Origin: Saccharum officinarum
Taxonomy: Eukaryota; Streptophyta; Magnoliopsida; Poales; Poaceae
Direction of reading: 5' to 3'
NCBI GenBank assembly: GCA_020631735.1
Contig: CM036159.1
Coordinates: forward strand, 94,722,656 to 94,786,655
Length of the DNA stretch: 64,000 nt
In this document: one piece after another, positions 55,348 through 64,000 of the stretch
Layout: each line of letters begins with the position of its first letter
Position numbering within the stretch: the stretch's first letter is position 1
Notes under the pieces: generated by a model
What the model saw: only the letters and a program-made list of their open reading frames with translations
What the model was told of the DNA's origin: nothing
Database searches by the model: none
Translations under genes and position numbers: made by a program

Positions 55348-57294
55348 TGAAAGTCCTATGTTTGGTGTTGGTAATTAGTGACAATGCCTAAGTATTAATC
55401 CCATGCCTAAGTTGTATGTAGCATATGAGGATTAGTACACTCCAAGGTTGGTGGCAAGATGGACATGGTGATCATGATGGCCACACTTGGATTTGGACGC
55501 AACCCTACGTGATCAAGGCAAAGGTATATGCTTAAGGGTTGTGTTTTAGTAACCAAGACACCTAGTGAGTGTGGTTACATTATAGGATAGATAGCCGTAC
55601 TATAAAGAGGGGAATGACGCGGCTATTGAACTCCTAAGTGCCTCTAGATGTGCATTTCATGATCATATGCATTTGGATAGAACTAATATCGCCTCGAAAA
55701 ATGATTGTGAAAATGCTAACACACTCACACATGACGAAATCACTTGGTGATGTTAGCACGTTTGCGACGGCGGTGGAGTTTGAGCGGTAGAGAGGGTTTG
55801 GTTCCTCTCTCCCTCCCGCCGAGCTTGCGAGAAGTTGAAACGATTATTTTCCACTACGCCGGAAGTCCGAAAAAGAAACGGAGGCGAACGGAGGTCACAG
55901 AGGTGACCGGACGCTGAACCGGACGCGGTCCTTGCATGACCGGACGCGTCCGGTCAGTGTTCAGTGTCTGCGTGTTTTTCAGTTCGATGATCGGACGCGA
56001 GGCGCGTCCGGTCACTGATGATCGGACGCGTCCGGTCGTTCAGGGAGCTTACTAGACTCTAACCGGACGCTGTCACTGTCGCGTCCGGTCATTTTCTTCA
56101 GCGCGTCCGGTCACTATTTCGTTGAGCGCTGCTCAGGCGACCAGCGCGTCCGGTCCTTCACGGGACCAGCGCGTCCGGTCGTTCCCGGCGCGTCCGGTCA
56201 GTTGGACCAGCGCGTCCGGTCGTTGCTTCGTAGTTAGCCGTTGGGGACCAGCGCGTCCGGTCGTTTGGACCAGCGCGTCCGGTCAGTACTTCACGAGTTA
56301 GCCGTTGGGCGACCGGCGCGTCCGGTCAGTTGGACCAGCGCGTCCGGTCAGCCCGATTTCGGCTGTTTAAGTTTCTAACGGCTATATTCGAAGGGATACG
56401 TCTATAAATACTCGTTGGCCGGCTCAAGGCTCCCACTCTCGAACATTTGACATACTTGTGAGCACTTTGAGCTAAGCAACTCCCCTCCCACTCATCTCTC
56501 TTGCTTCTTTGCATATTCGAAGTGAGATTGAGTGATCCAAGTGCATTTGCATTGTGAGATTGCATCTAGTTGGCACTTGGTGGTTGATTTGCTGCGGGAT
56601 TCTTGTTTCTCTTGGTGGTTGCCGCCACCTAGACGGCTTGGAGCAGCTTGGAGGCGTTGGCAAGAGTTGGTGTTTGTTCTTGGCCACCTCCGGTGATTGT
56701 GAGGGGTTTGTGCCTACCTCGGCGAAGCGCCAAAGGCAACATTAGTAAATTGCTTCGTGTCATTGCAACCTTTTGCCATTTGGTAGGTTCTTGTGGCGCC
56801 TTTTTGAGAGGCTCGGTGTGTGACCGATTAGCCACCGAACCACGTGGTGAAGAGGGACACAACGGGGACTAGCGTGCCGGCAAGCACGTGAACCTCGGGA
56901 TAAATCTTCGTGTCATCACTTTCATATTGTGATTGATTGATCCCGGTGTTCGGTTATCTTGGTATTCATCTCTTGATTATATTGATTGGTTGGCTCAATT
57001 CTTCGCCCCTCGGTGATACCCTCCTATCTCTCCCTTGTATTAATTTCTTAGTTATCTTTGCTAGAGTAGCTTATTTGTGTAGCTTGCTAGTTGTAGTTTC
57101 CTTCTCGGTTTGACTTGTGCGGTTGAGTGCAAATACACTAGAATTGTGAATTGGTTAGGTGGCTTGCAAACACCCCGTAGGCTAAGCAAAACTCGCATCT
57201 CGCTATTTGTTTTATTGATAAACTTGTTTAGCTTGTCTTTGAAGAAATTTTTAATAGGCTATTCACCCCCCCCTCTAGCCATCAAGACCTTTCA
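55348..57294 (+). repeat. Sirevirus 5' LTR
   Basis: 1947 bp. U3 contains the GCGTCCGGTC array (55938-56350). The TATA box TATAAATA is at 56403-56410, so transcription should start near 56435. The final bases are gacctttca, followed two bases later by the primer-binding site. Confidence 0.9.
55938..56350 (+). repeat. GCGTCCGGTC motif array in LTR U3
   Basis: I count 13 copies of GCGTCCGGTC within about 410 bp, several inside the palindrome GACCGGACGCGTCCGGTC or the unit GACCAGCGCGTCCGGTC; 'gttagccgttgg' recurs twice between them. It lies just upstream of the TATA box, as the CGTCCGG/CCGGAC palindromes do in other Sirevirus LTRs. Confidence 0.9.
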
Positions 57295-57296
57295 AG

Positions 57297-57310
57297 TGGT
57301 ATCGGAGCCG
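57297..57310 (+). other. Primer-binding site (initiator tRNA-Met)
   Basis: TGGTATCGGAGCCG follows the LTR end by two bases and matches the plant Copia primer site complementary to the 3' end of initiator tRNA-Met, with the usual A/G variation. Confidence 0.9.
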
Positions 57311-57348
57311 TGGTCACCGTTTGTAAGGCTTAACAACCTCGGTGTAAG

Positions 57349-59538
57349 ATGGCTCAAGTTATGTTCAATCATGTTAATGGCAAGCCTCCATTCTTTGATG
57401 GCGTCTCTTCCTTTGATCATTGGAAAAGGAAGATGAAGCAATATCTAGGCAATATACATGAGAAGGTTTGGGATGTGACCAAAGAAGGATACGTCATTCT
57501 TGATGAGAAAAACCTCACTCCCAATGACCGCATCAACAAACAATGTAATACGGCGGCACTTGACACAATCTATCGTGCCATTGATGATAAAGTATTTGAG
57601 CAAATCAAAGATCTTGAAAAGGCAAATGAGCTTTGGATAAGGCTTGAAGAAACATATGAAGGCACTTCAACGGTAAAAAGTGCCAAACTATATATGCTCA
57701 AGGACAAGTTCTCCACATTCAAGATGAAGGATGATGAATCCATCCCGAAGATGTTCTATAGGCTCCAAGTCATTGTCAATGATCTCAAGGGGCTTGGGGA
57801 GAAGGTTGAGGACAAGGACTTCTCACACAAGTTCTTGATGTGCTTACCCAAGAAGTTTGTCACCTTGAGAAGAATGATCTTTAGAGAGGGATTGGACAAG
57901 GTCAAACCAACCAATGTGCTTGGAGATATAATGACCGATGCCCAATACAATGATGATGAAGATGAGGTAGAACAGAAGAAGGAAACCAAGGTCAAGCAAG
58001 AGAAGCCCATTGCATTCAAGGCTTCATCCTCTAAGGGCAAGAGCAAGATAGAAAGTGATGATGATGATCCATTCGATGATGAGACCATGGCCCTCCTTGT
58101 GCACAAGATGGGAAGGTTTATGAAGAAGAAAGGATATGGGGCAAGGAAGAGGAGAGACACTATAAAGGCAAAGACCCTTTGCTACAACTGCAATAGCCTC
58201 GATCACATAGTGGTGGATTGCCCCTATGAAGATAAGAGATTTCATAATGGGGACTTGAAGCTCAAGAAGAATAAGAAGGATAAGAAAGAGAATGATAAGA
58301 AAGCAAAGAAGAGCTTCACTTTCAACAAGAAGAAGAAGGGTGGTGGTTATGTAGTCACTTGGGATAGTGACAACTCCGATAGTGATGATGATGAAAGCTC
58401 TAGTGATGATGAGAGGATCACTCGGCGAGCCATTGCAAACATCGCCCTCTCCAACAAGCCATCCATCTTTGACACTTCATCAACATGTCTTATGGCCAAG
58501 CCTACAAAGGTAAAATATGATGATAGTGATGATGATTCTTGTGCTAGTGATGATTGTAGGAGTGATGATGAGGAGGATGAGGACTACTCCAAGGATGATC
58601 TATTAGGCATAATAGATCAAATGAGCAAGGGCTACAAGAGGACAACCAAGAAATATAAAATCTTGGAACAAGAGCTCATTGCCAAGAGCAATGAAAATGA
58701 TGCCTTGATGGAGGAGCTTGTTGCTCTCAAAAAGAGTAAGGAGTACAAAGGAATTGAACAAGAGCTCAAAGCTCTTAGGAAATCCTTTGATGAGCTAGAG
58801 GCTTCTCGTGAGTGTCTAAAGGAAGACCACAAGGATCTTAAAATTGCTCACACTAGGCTTAAGGAAGCCCACTCCACTTTACTTGAGCTCATCAAGGAAA
58901 AGGACCTTAAGTTGGAGAAGTTCATGAAGGAAGCTAAGGAGGAGCAAGTGATTGTCACTTGTGATATTGGACTAACATGTGATATTATTGATGATTCTTT
59001 ATTTGTTAGTCCTACTAATGCTTCATGTAGCTCATCATCATCCACCACAACCAACTCTATCTCTACTACTAGTGATTCATCACTTGTGGTTGAGACTCTC
59101 AAGAGAGAGGTGGATGATCTCACCCGCGCATTAGGCAACGCCTATGGTGGGGATGCCCGCTTGCTAAAATGCTTGGGTAGCCAAAGGTTCTCTCTTAACA
59201 AAGAGGGATTAGGCTATACTCCCAAGAAGGGCAAGGCGGCCTTTGCTACTCCAAAGCCTCGCTTTGTGAAGGGCAATAGTCGTTATTGCAATAGATGCAA
59301 GCAAGTTGGGCATCTAAAGATTAATTGCAATAAAATGAATAAGAACAAGAAAAATGCTAATGTACCTTACATTCCTTTTGATTCTTGTTATGTTCTTACC
59401 AAGGGAGAGAAAGGTGTGCATGCTAGGTTTGTTGGTACACCAATTGTGGGCCCAAAGAAGAAGGCCATTTGGGTACCAAAGAGCTTAGTGACTAATCTCC
59501 AAGGACCCAAACAAGTATGGGTATCTAAGAAACATTAA
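57349..59538 (+). CDS. Sirevirus gag
   Basis: 729 residues from MAQVMFNHVNGKPPFFDG. The N-terminal UBN2-type gag domain (about 1-200, with WDVTKEGY, LWIRLEETYEGT and FYRLQVIVNDL) is followed by CX2CX4HX4C (CYNCNSLDHIVVDC, about 281-294), a long acidic Asp/Ser/Glu and Lys-rich region with coiled-coil character (about 430-530), and a second knuckle CNRCKQVGHLKINC near 645-658. Gag this long with two knuckles is a Sirevirus trait. It ends at TAA 59536-59538. The frame is fully open, indicating recent activity even though pol is damaged. Confidence 0.92.
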   Translation: MAQVMFNHVNGKPPFFDGVSSFDHWKRKMKQYLGNIHEKVWDVTKEGYVILDEKNLTPNDRINKQCNTAALDTIYRAIDDKVFEQIKDLEKANELWIRLEETYEGTSTVKSAKLYMLKDKFSTFKMKDDESIPKMFYRLQVIVNDLKGLGEKVEDKDFSHKFLMCLPKKFVTLRRMIFREGLDKVKPTNVLGDIMTDAQYNDDEDEVEQKKETKVKQEKPIAFKASSSKGKSKIESDDDDPFDDETMALLVHKMGRFMKKKGYGARKRRDTIKAKTLCYNCNSLDHIVVDCPYEDKRFHNGDLKLKKNKKDKKENDKKAKKSFTFNKKKKGGGYVVTWDSDNSDSDDDESSSDDERITRRAIANIALSNKPSIFDTSSTCLMAKPTKVKYDDSDDDSCASDDCRSDDEEDEDYSKDDLLGIIDQMSKGYKRTTKKYKILEQELIAKSNENDALMEELVALKKSKEYKGIEQELKALRKSFDELEASRECLKEDHKDLKIAHTRLKEAHSTLLELIKEKDLKLEKFMKEAKEEQVIVTCDIGLTCDIIDDSLFVSPTNASCSSSSSTTTNSISTTSDSSLVVETLKREVDDLTRALGNAYGGDARLLKCLGSQRFSLNKEGLGYTPKKGKAAFATPKPRFVKGNSRYCNRCKQVGHLKINCNKMNKNKKNANVPYIPFDSCYVLTKGEKGVHARFVGTPIVGPKKKAIWVPKSLVTNLQGPKQVWVSKKH

Positions 59539-59550
59539 TTTGTTTTGTAG

Positions 59551-62500
59551 GTTAATTACAAGGCCGGAGGAAGGCATTGGGTGCTTAATAGTGGGTGCTC
59601 TCAACATATGACCGGTGATTCAAGAATGTTCAACTCTCTCAAATCAAATGATAGTGGCATTGATAGCATCACATTTGGTGACAATAGCAAGGGTGATGTA
59701 AAGGCTCTTGAAAGGATTGCAATCTCAAATGATCATAGCATCTCCAATGTGCTACTAGTTGAAAAGCTCAATTTCAACTTGCTGTTGGTTGCTCAATTGT
59801 GTGATCTCGGTTTCAAGTGCATATTTGGTGTTGATGATGTAGAGATAGTTAGTGTTGATGGCTCTAACTTGATCTTCAAAGGCTTTAGATATGAGAATCT
59901 ATACTTGGTTGATTTCAATGCTAGTGACACTCAACTTTCAACATGCTTGCTCACCAAATCAAGTATGGGTTGGTTATGGCATAGAAGACTTGGTCATGTT
60001 GGCATGAAGCAATTGAACAAGTTAGTAAAGCATGACTTAGTTAGAGGCTTGAAGGATGTCACATTTGAGAAGGATAAGCTATGTAGTGCATGTCAAGCCG
60101 GAAAACAAGTAGGCAACACTCATCCATTGAAGAGCATTATGAGTACTTCCAAGGCATTTGAGTTGTTGCACATGGATCTATTTGGGCCAACTACATACAC
60201 AAGTATTGGTGGCAACAAGTATGGTTTTGTGATTGTGGATGATTTCACTAGATACACATGGGTATTCTTTCTTGTGGACAAGAGTGATGTATTTGATATA
60301 TTCAAGAAGTTCATCAAGAGAGTGCAAAATGAGTTTGAGACCACAATCAAGAAAGTAAGAAGTGACAATGGAAGTGAGTTTAGAAACACAAGAGTTGATG
60401 AGCCATGTGAGGAGCTTGGAATCAAGCATCAATTCTCGGCCAAGTATACACCTCAATCAAATGGCCTAGTTGAAAGGAAGAATAGAACCTTAATTGATAT
60501 GGCAAGATCAATGTTGAATGAGTATAATGTGAGTCATTTATTTTGGGCCGAAGCAATCAACACGGCTTGCTTTTATAGCAACCGTCTCTATTGCCACAAG
60601 TTTCTAGAGAAGACACCATATGAGATCTTAAATGGAAGAAAGCCCAATATTGCATACTTTCGGGTATTTGGTTGCAAATGCTATATCTTGAAGAAGGGCA
60701 CTAGATTGAGCAAGTTTGAGAAGAAATGTGATGAAGGCTTCCTACTTGGCTACTCAACTACTAGCAAAGCTTATAGAGTTTGGAATTTGGCTAGTGGTTT
60801 ACATGAAGAAGTGCATGATGTTGAGTTTGATGAAACAAATGGCTCTCAAGATGAAGAAGATAACTTGGATGATGTGAGAGGAACTCAATTGAGTAATGCT
60901 ATGAAAGAAATGGATATTGGTGATATTAGACCAAAGCAAGTTATTAATGTAGATGACAACAAAAATCAAGTGCTCCAAAGTCCAATCACTCAAGCTAGTG
61001 GTTCTCTAATGCAAAATCAAGCTAGTACATCATCTCAAGTGCAACAAGATCAACAAGTGGCTAGTTCATCATCTCTAACTCATGATCAACATCAACATCC
61101 AAGCAATCAAGTCCAAGTACTTCAACCAACTAACATTGCAAGAGACCATCCATTGGATTCCATCATTGGTGACATACAAAGAGGAGTTCAAACTAGATCA
61201 AGATTGGCGTCATTTTGTGGTCACTCATCTTTTGTGTCAATGGAAGAACCCAAGGACATTGATAAAGCATTGAGAGATCCGGATTGGATAAATGCAATGC
61301 ATGAAGAGCTCAACAACTTCAAGAGAAATGAAGTATGGGAACTAGTTGAAAGGCCTAAGGATCACAATGTCATTGGAACAAGATGGGTCTTTCGCAACAA
61401 GCAAGATCAAGATGGGATAGTAGTAAGGAACAAAGCAAGACTAGTGGCTCAAGGTTACACACAAATAGAGGGTCTTGACTTTGGTGAAACTTATGCCCCG
61501 GTTGCAAGATTGGAAGCAATTAGGATCTTACTTGCCTATGCTTGTGCTCACAATATCAAGCTATATCAAATGGATATAAAGAGTGCATTTCTCAATGGGT
61601 ACATTCAAGAGGAGGTGTATGTGGAGCAACCTCCCGGTTTTGAAGATGACAAGAAACCCAATCATGTATACAAGTTAAGGAAGGCTTTGTATGGATTAAA
61701 GCAAGCACCTAGAGCATGGTATGAAAAATTGAGGGACTTCTTGCTATCCAAAGGATTTGTCATGGGCAAAGTTGATACAACACTATTCACCAAGAAGATT
61801 GAGAAAGACTTGTTTGTGTTGCAAATATATGTTTATGATATCGTATTCGGTTCAACCAATCAAGATTATTGTGATGGGTTTGGTAAAATGATGGCCAAGG
61901 AATTTGAAATGTCAATGATTGGTGAACTTAGTTTCTTTCTTGGACTTCAAATCAAACAAATGAAAGAAGGTACATTTGTGAGCCAAACCAAGTACATCAA
62001 AGATATGCTCAAGAAGTTTGGCATGGAAGATGCAAAGGGCATTACAACTCCAATGAGCACTAGTGGAAGTTTGGATAGTGACAAGAGTGGCAACATGGTG
62101 GATCAAAAGCTATATAGATCGATGATTGGTAGTCTACTCTATGTGACGGCATCAAGGCCCGATATGATGTTTAGTGTATGTATGTGTGCAAAATTTCAAG
62201 CCTCACCAAGAGAAAGTCATTTGAAGGCAACAAAGAAAATATTGAGGTACTTAAAGCATACACAAGATGTTGGATTGTGGTATCCCAAAGGTGCAAGCTT
62301 TGAGCTAGTTGGATATTCGGATTCCGACTATGCCGGTGATAAAGTGGAGAGAAAAAGCACTTCCGGGACATGTCAATTGTTGGGAAGATCACTTGTCTCA
62401 TGGTCATCCAAGAAGCAAAATAGTATTGCACTATCTACCGCCGAAGCCGAATACATCGCCGCGGGTAGTTGTTGTGCACAAATCTTGTGGATGAAGGCAA

Positions 62501-62781
62501 CATTGAAGGATTTTGGAATCAATTTCAAGAATGTGCCATTGCTATGTGACAATAAAAGTGCCGTGAAGCTAACTAACAATCCGATTCAACATCAAAGAAC
62601 AAAGCATATTGATGTTCGCCATCACTTTATTAGAGATCATCAACAAAAGGGTGACATTGCTATTGAGAGTGTGGGCACCAAAAATCAATTAGCCGATCTA
62701 TTCACCAAGCCACTTGATGAGAAGAGATTTCACAAGCTAAAGAATGAGTTGAACATACTTGACTTCTCCAACATGAGTTGA
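59551..62781 (+). pseudogene. Sirevirus pol (protease, integrase, reverse transcriptase, RNase H) with mutated active sites
   Basis: Same frame as gag, separated from it by TAA (59536) and TAG (59548). The protease motif reads LNSGCSQHM with Asn (AAT, 59587-59589) where the catalytic Asp should be. The integrase has its HHCC region ([13 protein letters not shown]...CSACQAGKQ) and catalytic blocks ([25 protein letters not shown]). Reverse transcriptase reads YVYD (61831-61839; Tyr at 61834-61836) instead of the invariant YVDD. RNase H ([18 protein letters not shown]) appears intact. The frame is otherwise open to 62781. I infer a non-autonomous copy that could only move with enzymes from other copies. 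Confidence 0.9.
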
Positions 62782-63963
62782 TGCACCCCATATATGACAT
62801 GCCTCTCCTTCGAGCCCCAAGGTACAATTGGTTGACATGTCATACATTCTATACTAAGGACATGTTTAGTGCATCTAGTCATGATTTCTTATGTTCTAGG
62901 ATCATTCATGAAAATTAAATGAATTTGAAGTTTATATGGTGCCACTATTGTTTCCATGACTTGTATGATCTAGTGGTAGCATATAACTTGTTTAAGTAGC
63001 TTGTGATCCTAAGTGTTTAATCTAGAAAACTTGTCTAAATATTTGCTTCAACATGGTGCATGATAACCCTTCTAGTGAGGTGTAAAGAAGCTTTCCCTTG
63101 GATCAAACCGAAGTATTTTATTTATGCAAACAATCTAGGTTGAATCATAAACTTGATCCTCACCCCATTTTTTAACATGATAATCTATCTAAAGTTTGCC
63201 CCTTGTGGTCAATTGGTGCCAAAGGGGGAGAAAATATTGTTCACAAAGATAGAACTCAAAGGGGAAGAAAATGTTGTGGGGGAGAAAATGTTGTTCACAA
63301 GATAGATTCTAAAAGGGGAGAAAACCTAAAAGGGAAAATTGATAAAAGAAGGGGATCAACTAAAATTTTGAGCACACAAGTAGGGGGAGCAAGCTCTTAA
63401 GCATGAATGTTGCATTTCCATGTGCACTTCATATGTATGATGCATAGTTATGCATTTCGTTTTCTCCGATACTTTGCTTGTGTGGTGTCTTGCTAGTATA
63501 ATTTGAATGATGCATTGAGGTACTAGTATGAATAGGAAGTAGTTAGATTTTTCTTGCTTCATGTTTTTCAAAATGGTACTAGAGCCTTGCTTATAATGTT
63601 GATCTCACGAGGTTTCTAGTTATGTTTGTGCTTTTCCAAGTGGAATCTAACTACACAAGGTGCTAAGATGGTGTTTATCGCTACTCCGATGGTATCACGC
63701 TTCAAAGGTCTATAATCTAAAACACTTAGCACCTATTGGTAGACAATGCTCCTAATCTTTCCTATCTAACATGTATGCTTCCAAAATCCAAACATATAGC
63801 ATACATGTAGGGGGAGCCATTGCTATCAATTTGAATTCATGATCACATGTCCATAATTCTTACACATGATAATATACTTGGACAATGTGACATGGGTTCA
63901 ATCAAAATTTTATCATAATATCTTTGTGAAAGGTTTGTCACCAATTACCAACAAGGGGGAGAT
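62782..63963 (+). other. Sirevirus 3' untranslated region with repeated polypurine tracts
   Basis: No ORF. AAGGGGGAG-like tracts occur near 63221, 63258, 63276, 63309, 63381, 63808 and 63954, the last one directly before the 3' LTR and thus the primary polypurine tract. Several are followed by aaaatgttgt/aaaatattgttcacaa, suggesting local duplication. Multiple tracts are a described Sirevirus feature. Confidence 0.8.
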
Positions 63964-64000
63964 TGAAAGTCCTATGTTTGGTGTTGGTAATTAGTGACAA
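63964..64000 (+). repeat. Sirevirus 3' LTR, first 37 bp
   Basis: Begins TGAAAGTCCTATGTTTGG, identical to 55348-55384 over the visible length. The rest lies outside the window and would extend about 1.9 kb. Confidence 0.95.

Larger units (their letters stand above)
55348..64000 (+). mobile_element. Sirevirus (Copia) retrotransposon, 3' LTR cut by window end
   Basis: 5' LTR 55348-57294 (TGAAAG...CTTTCA), primer-binding site at 57297, long gag, pol in the same frame after stop codons, a non-coding 3' region with many AAGGGGGAG tracts, and the first 37 bp of the 3' LTR (63964 onward, identical to the start of the 5' LTR). Long gag with two zinc knuckles, gag/pol in one frame, multiple polypurine tracts and CpG-rich palindromic LTR motifs are the known features of Sireviruses. 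Catalytic residues in protease and reverse transcriptase are substituted, so this copy is defective. Confidence 0.92.

Overview
This is a draft scaffold from a grass nuclear genome. The evidence is GC-rich first exons, spliced plant genes, grass-type LTR retrotransposons (including a Sirevirus with CGTCCGG-rich LTRs), many small MITEs, and two runs of exactly 100 N. An Andropogoneae species (sorghum, sugarcane or Miscanthus-like) is my best guess from repeat flavour only. I saw no rRNA, tRNA, CRISPR array or prokaryotic operon.

Layout. 1-4716: a minus-strand Gypsy-type element (gag, protease remnant, one LTR) interrupted at the left edge by a Sirevirus-type LTR. 5580-10297: a four-exon, minus-strand DMR6-like 2-oxoglutarate oxygenase with a 3.5 kb intron containing MITEs. 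10298-23617: intergenic, with MITEs, a 100-N gap and a retroelement-like block. 23618-25433: a minus-strand mTERF gene broken by a 618-bp hAT-like insertion with an 8-bp target duplication and by a one-base frameshift. 25434-31447: intergenic, with a hairpin-forming element, a duplicated 0.45 kb segment and a Helitron-like hairpin. 31448-38532: a small plant-specific gene whose first intron holds a 6.4 kb, very young Copia element. 38533-42984: LINE remnant, MITEs, and a 1.18 kb foldback ending about 40 bp before the next start codon. 42985-45483: a seven-exon Methyltransf_16 protein. 46217-46680: a paralogous fragment of the small gene. 47784-50402: an intact SPX4-type phosphate-signalling gene with a PHR1-binding-site match upstream. 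51461-52845: the C-terminal four exons of a DUF300/TMEM184 membrane protein, carrying four one-base indels and lacking its N-terminus, next to the second gap. 55348-64000: a Sirevirus (full 5' LTR, gag, pol, start of the 3' LTR) whose protease and reverse transcriptase catalytic aspartates are substituted.

The host genes (oxygenase, organelle mTERF, methyltransferase, SPX4, DUF300) do not form a pathway; this is ordinary plant gene order spread apart by transposons. The main story is how mobile DNA has remodelled host genes: a retrotransposon in an intron, a DNA transposon in an exon, a foldback at a promoter, nested retroelements. A second theme is a set of single-base indels in otherwise well-conserved genes, which are either recent pseudogenisation or residual assembly errors. 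I found no convincing new biological system.
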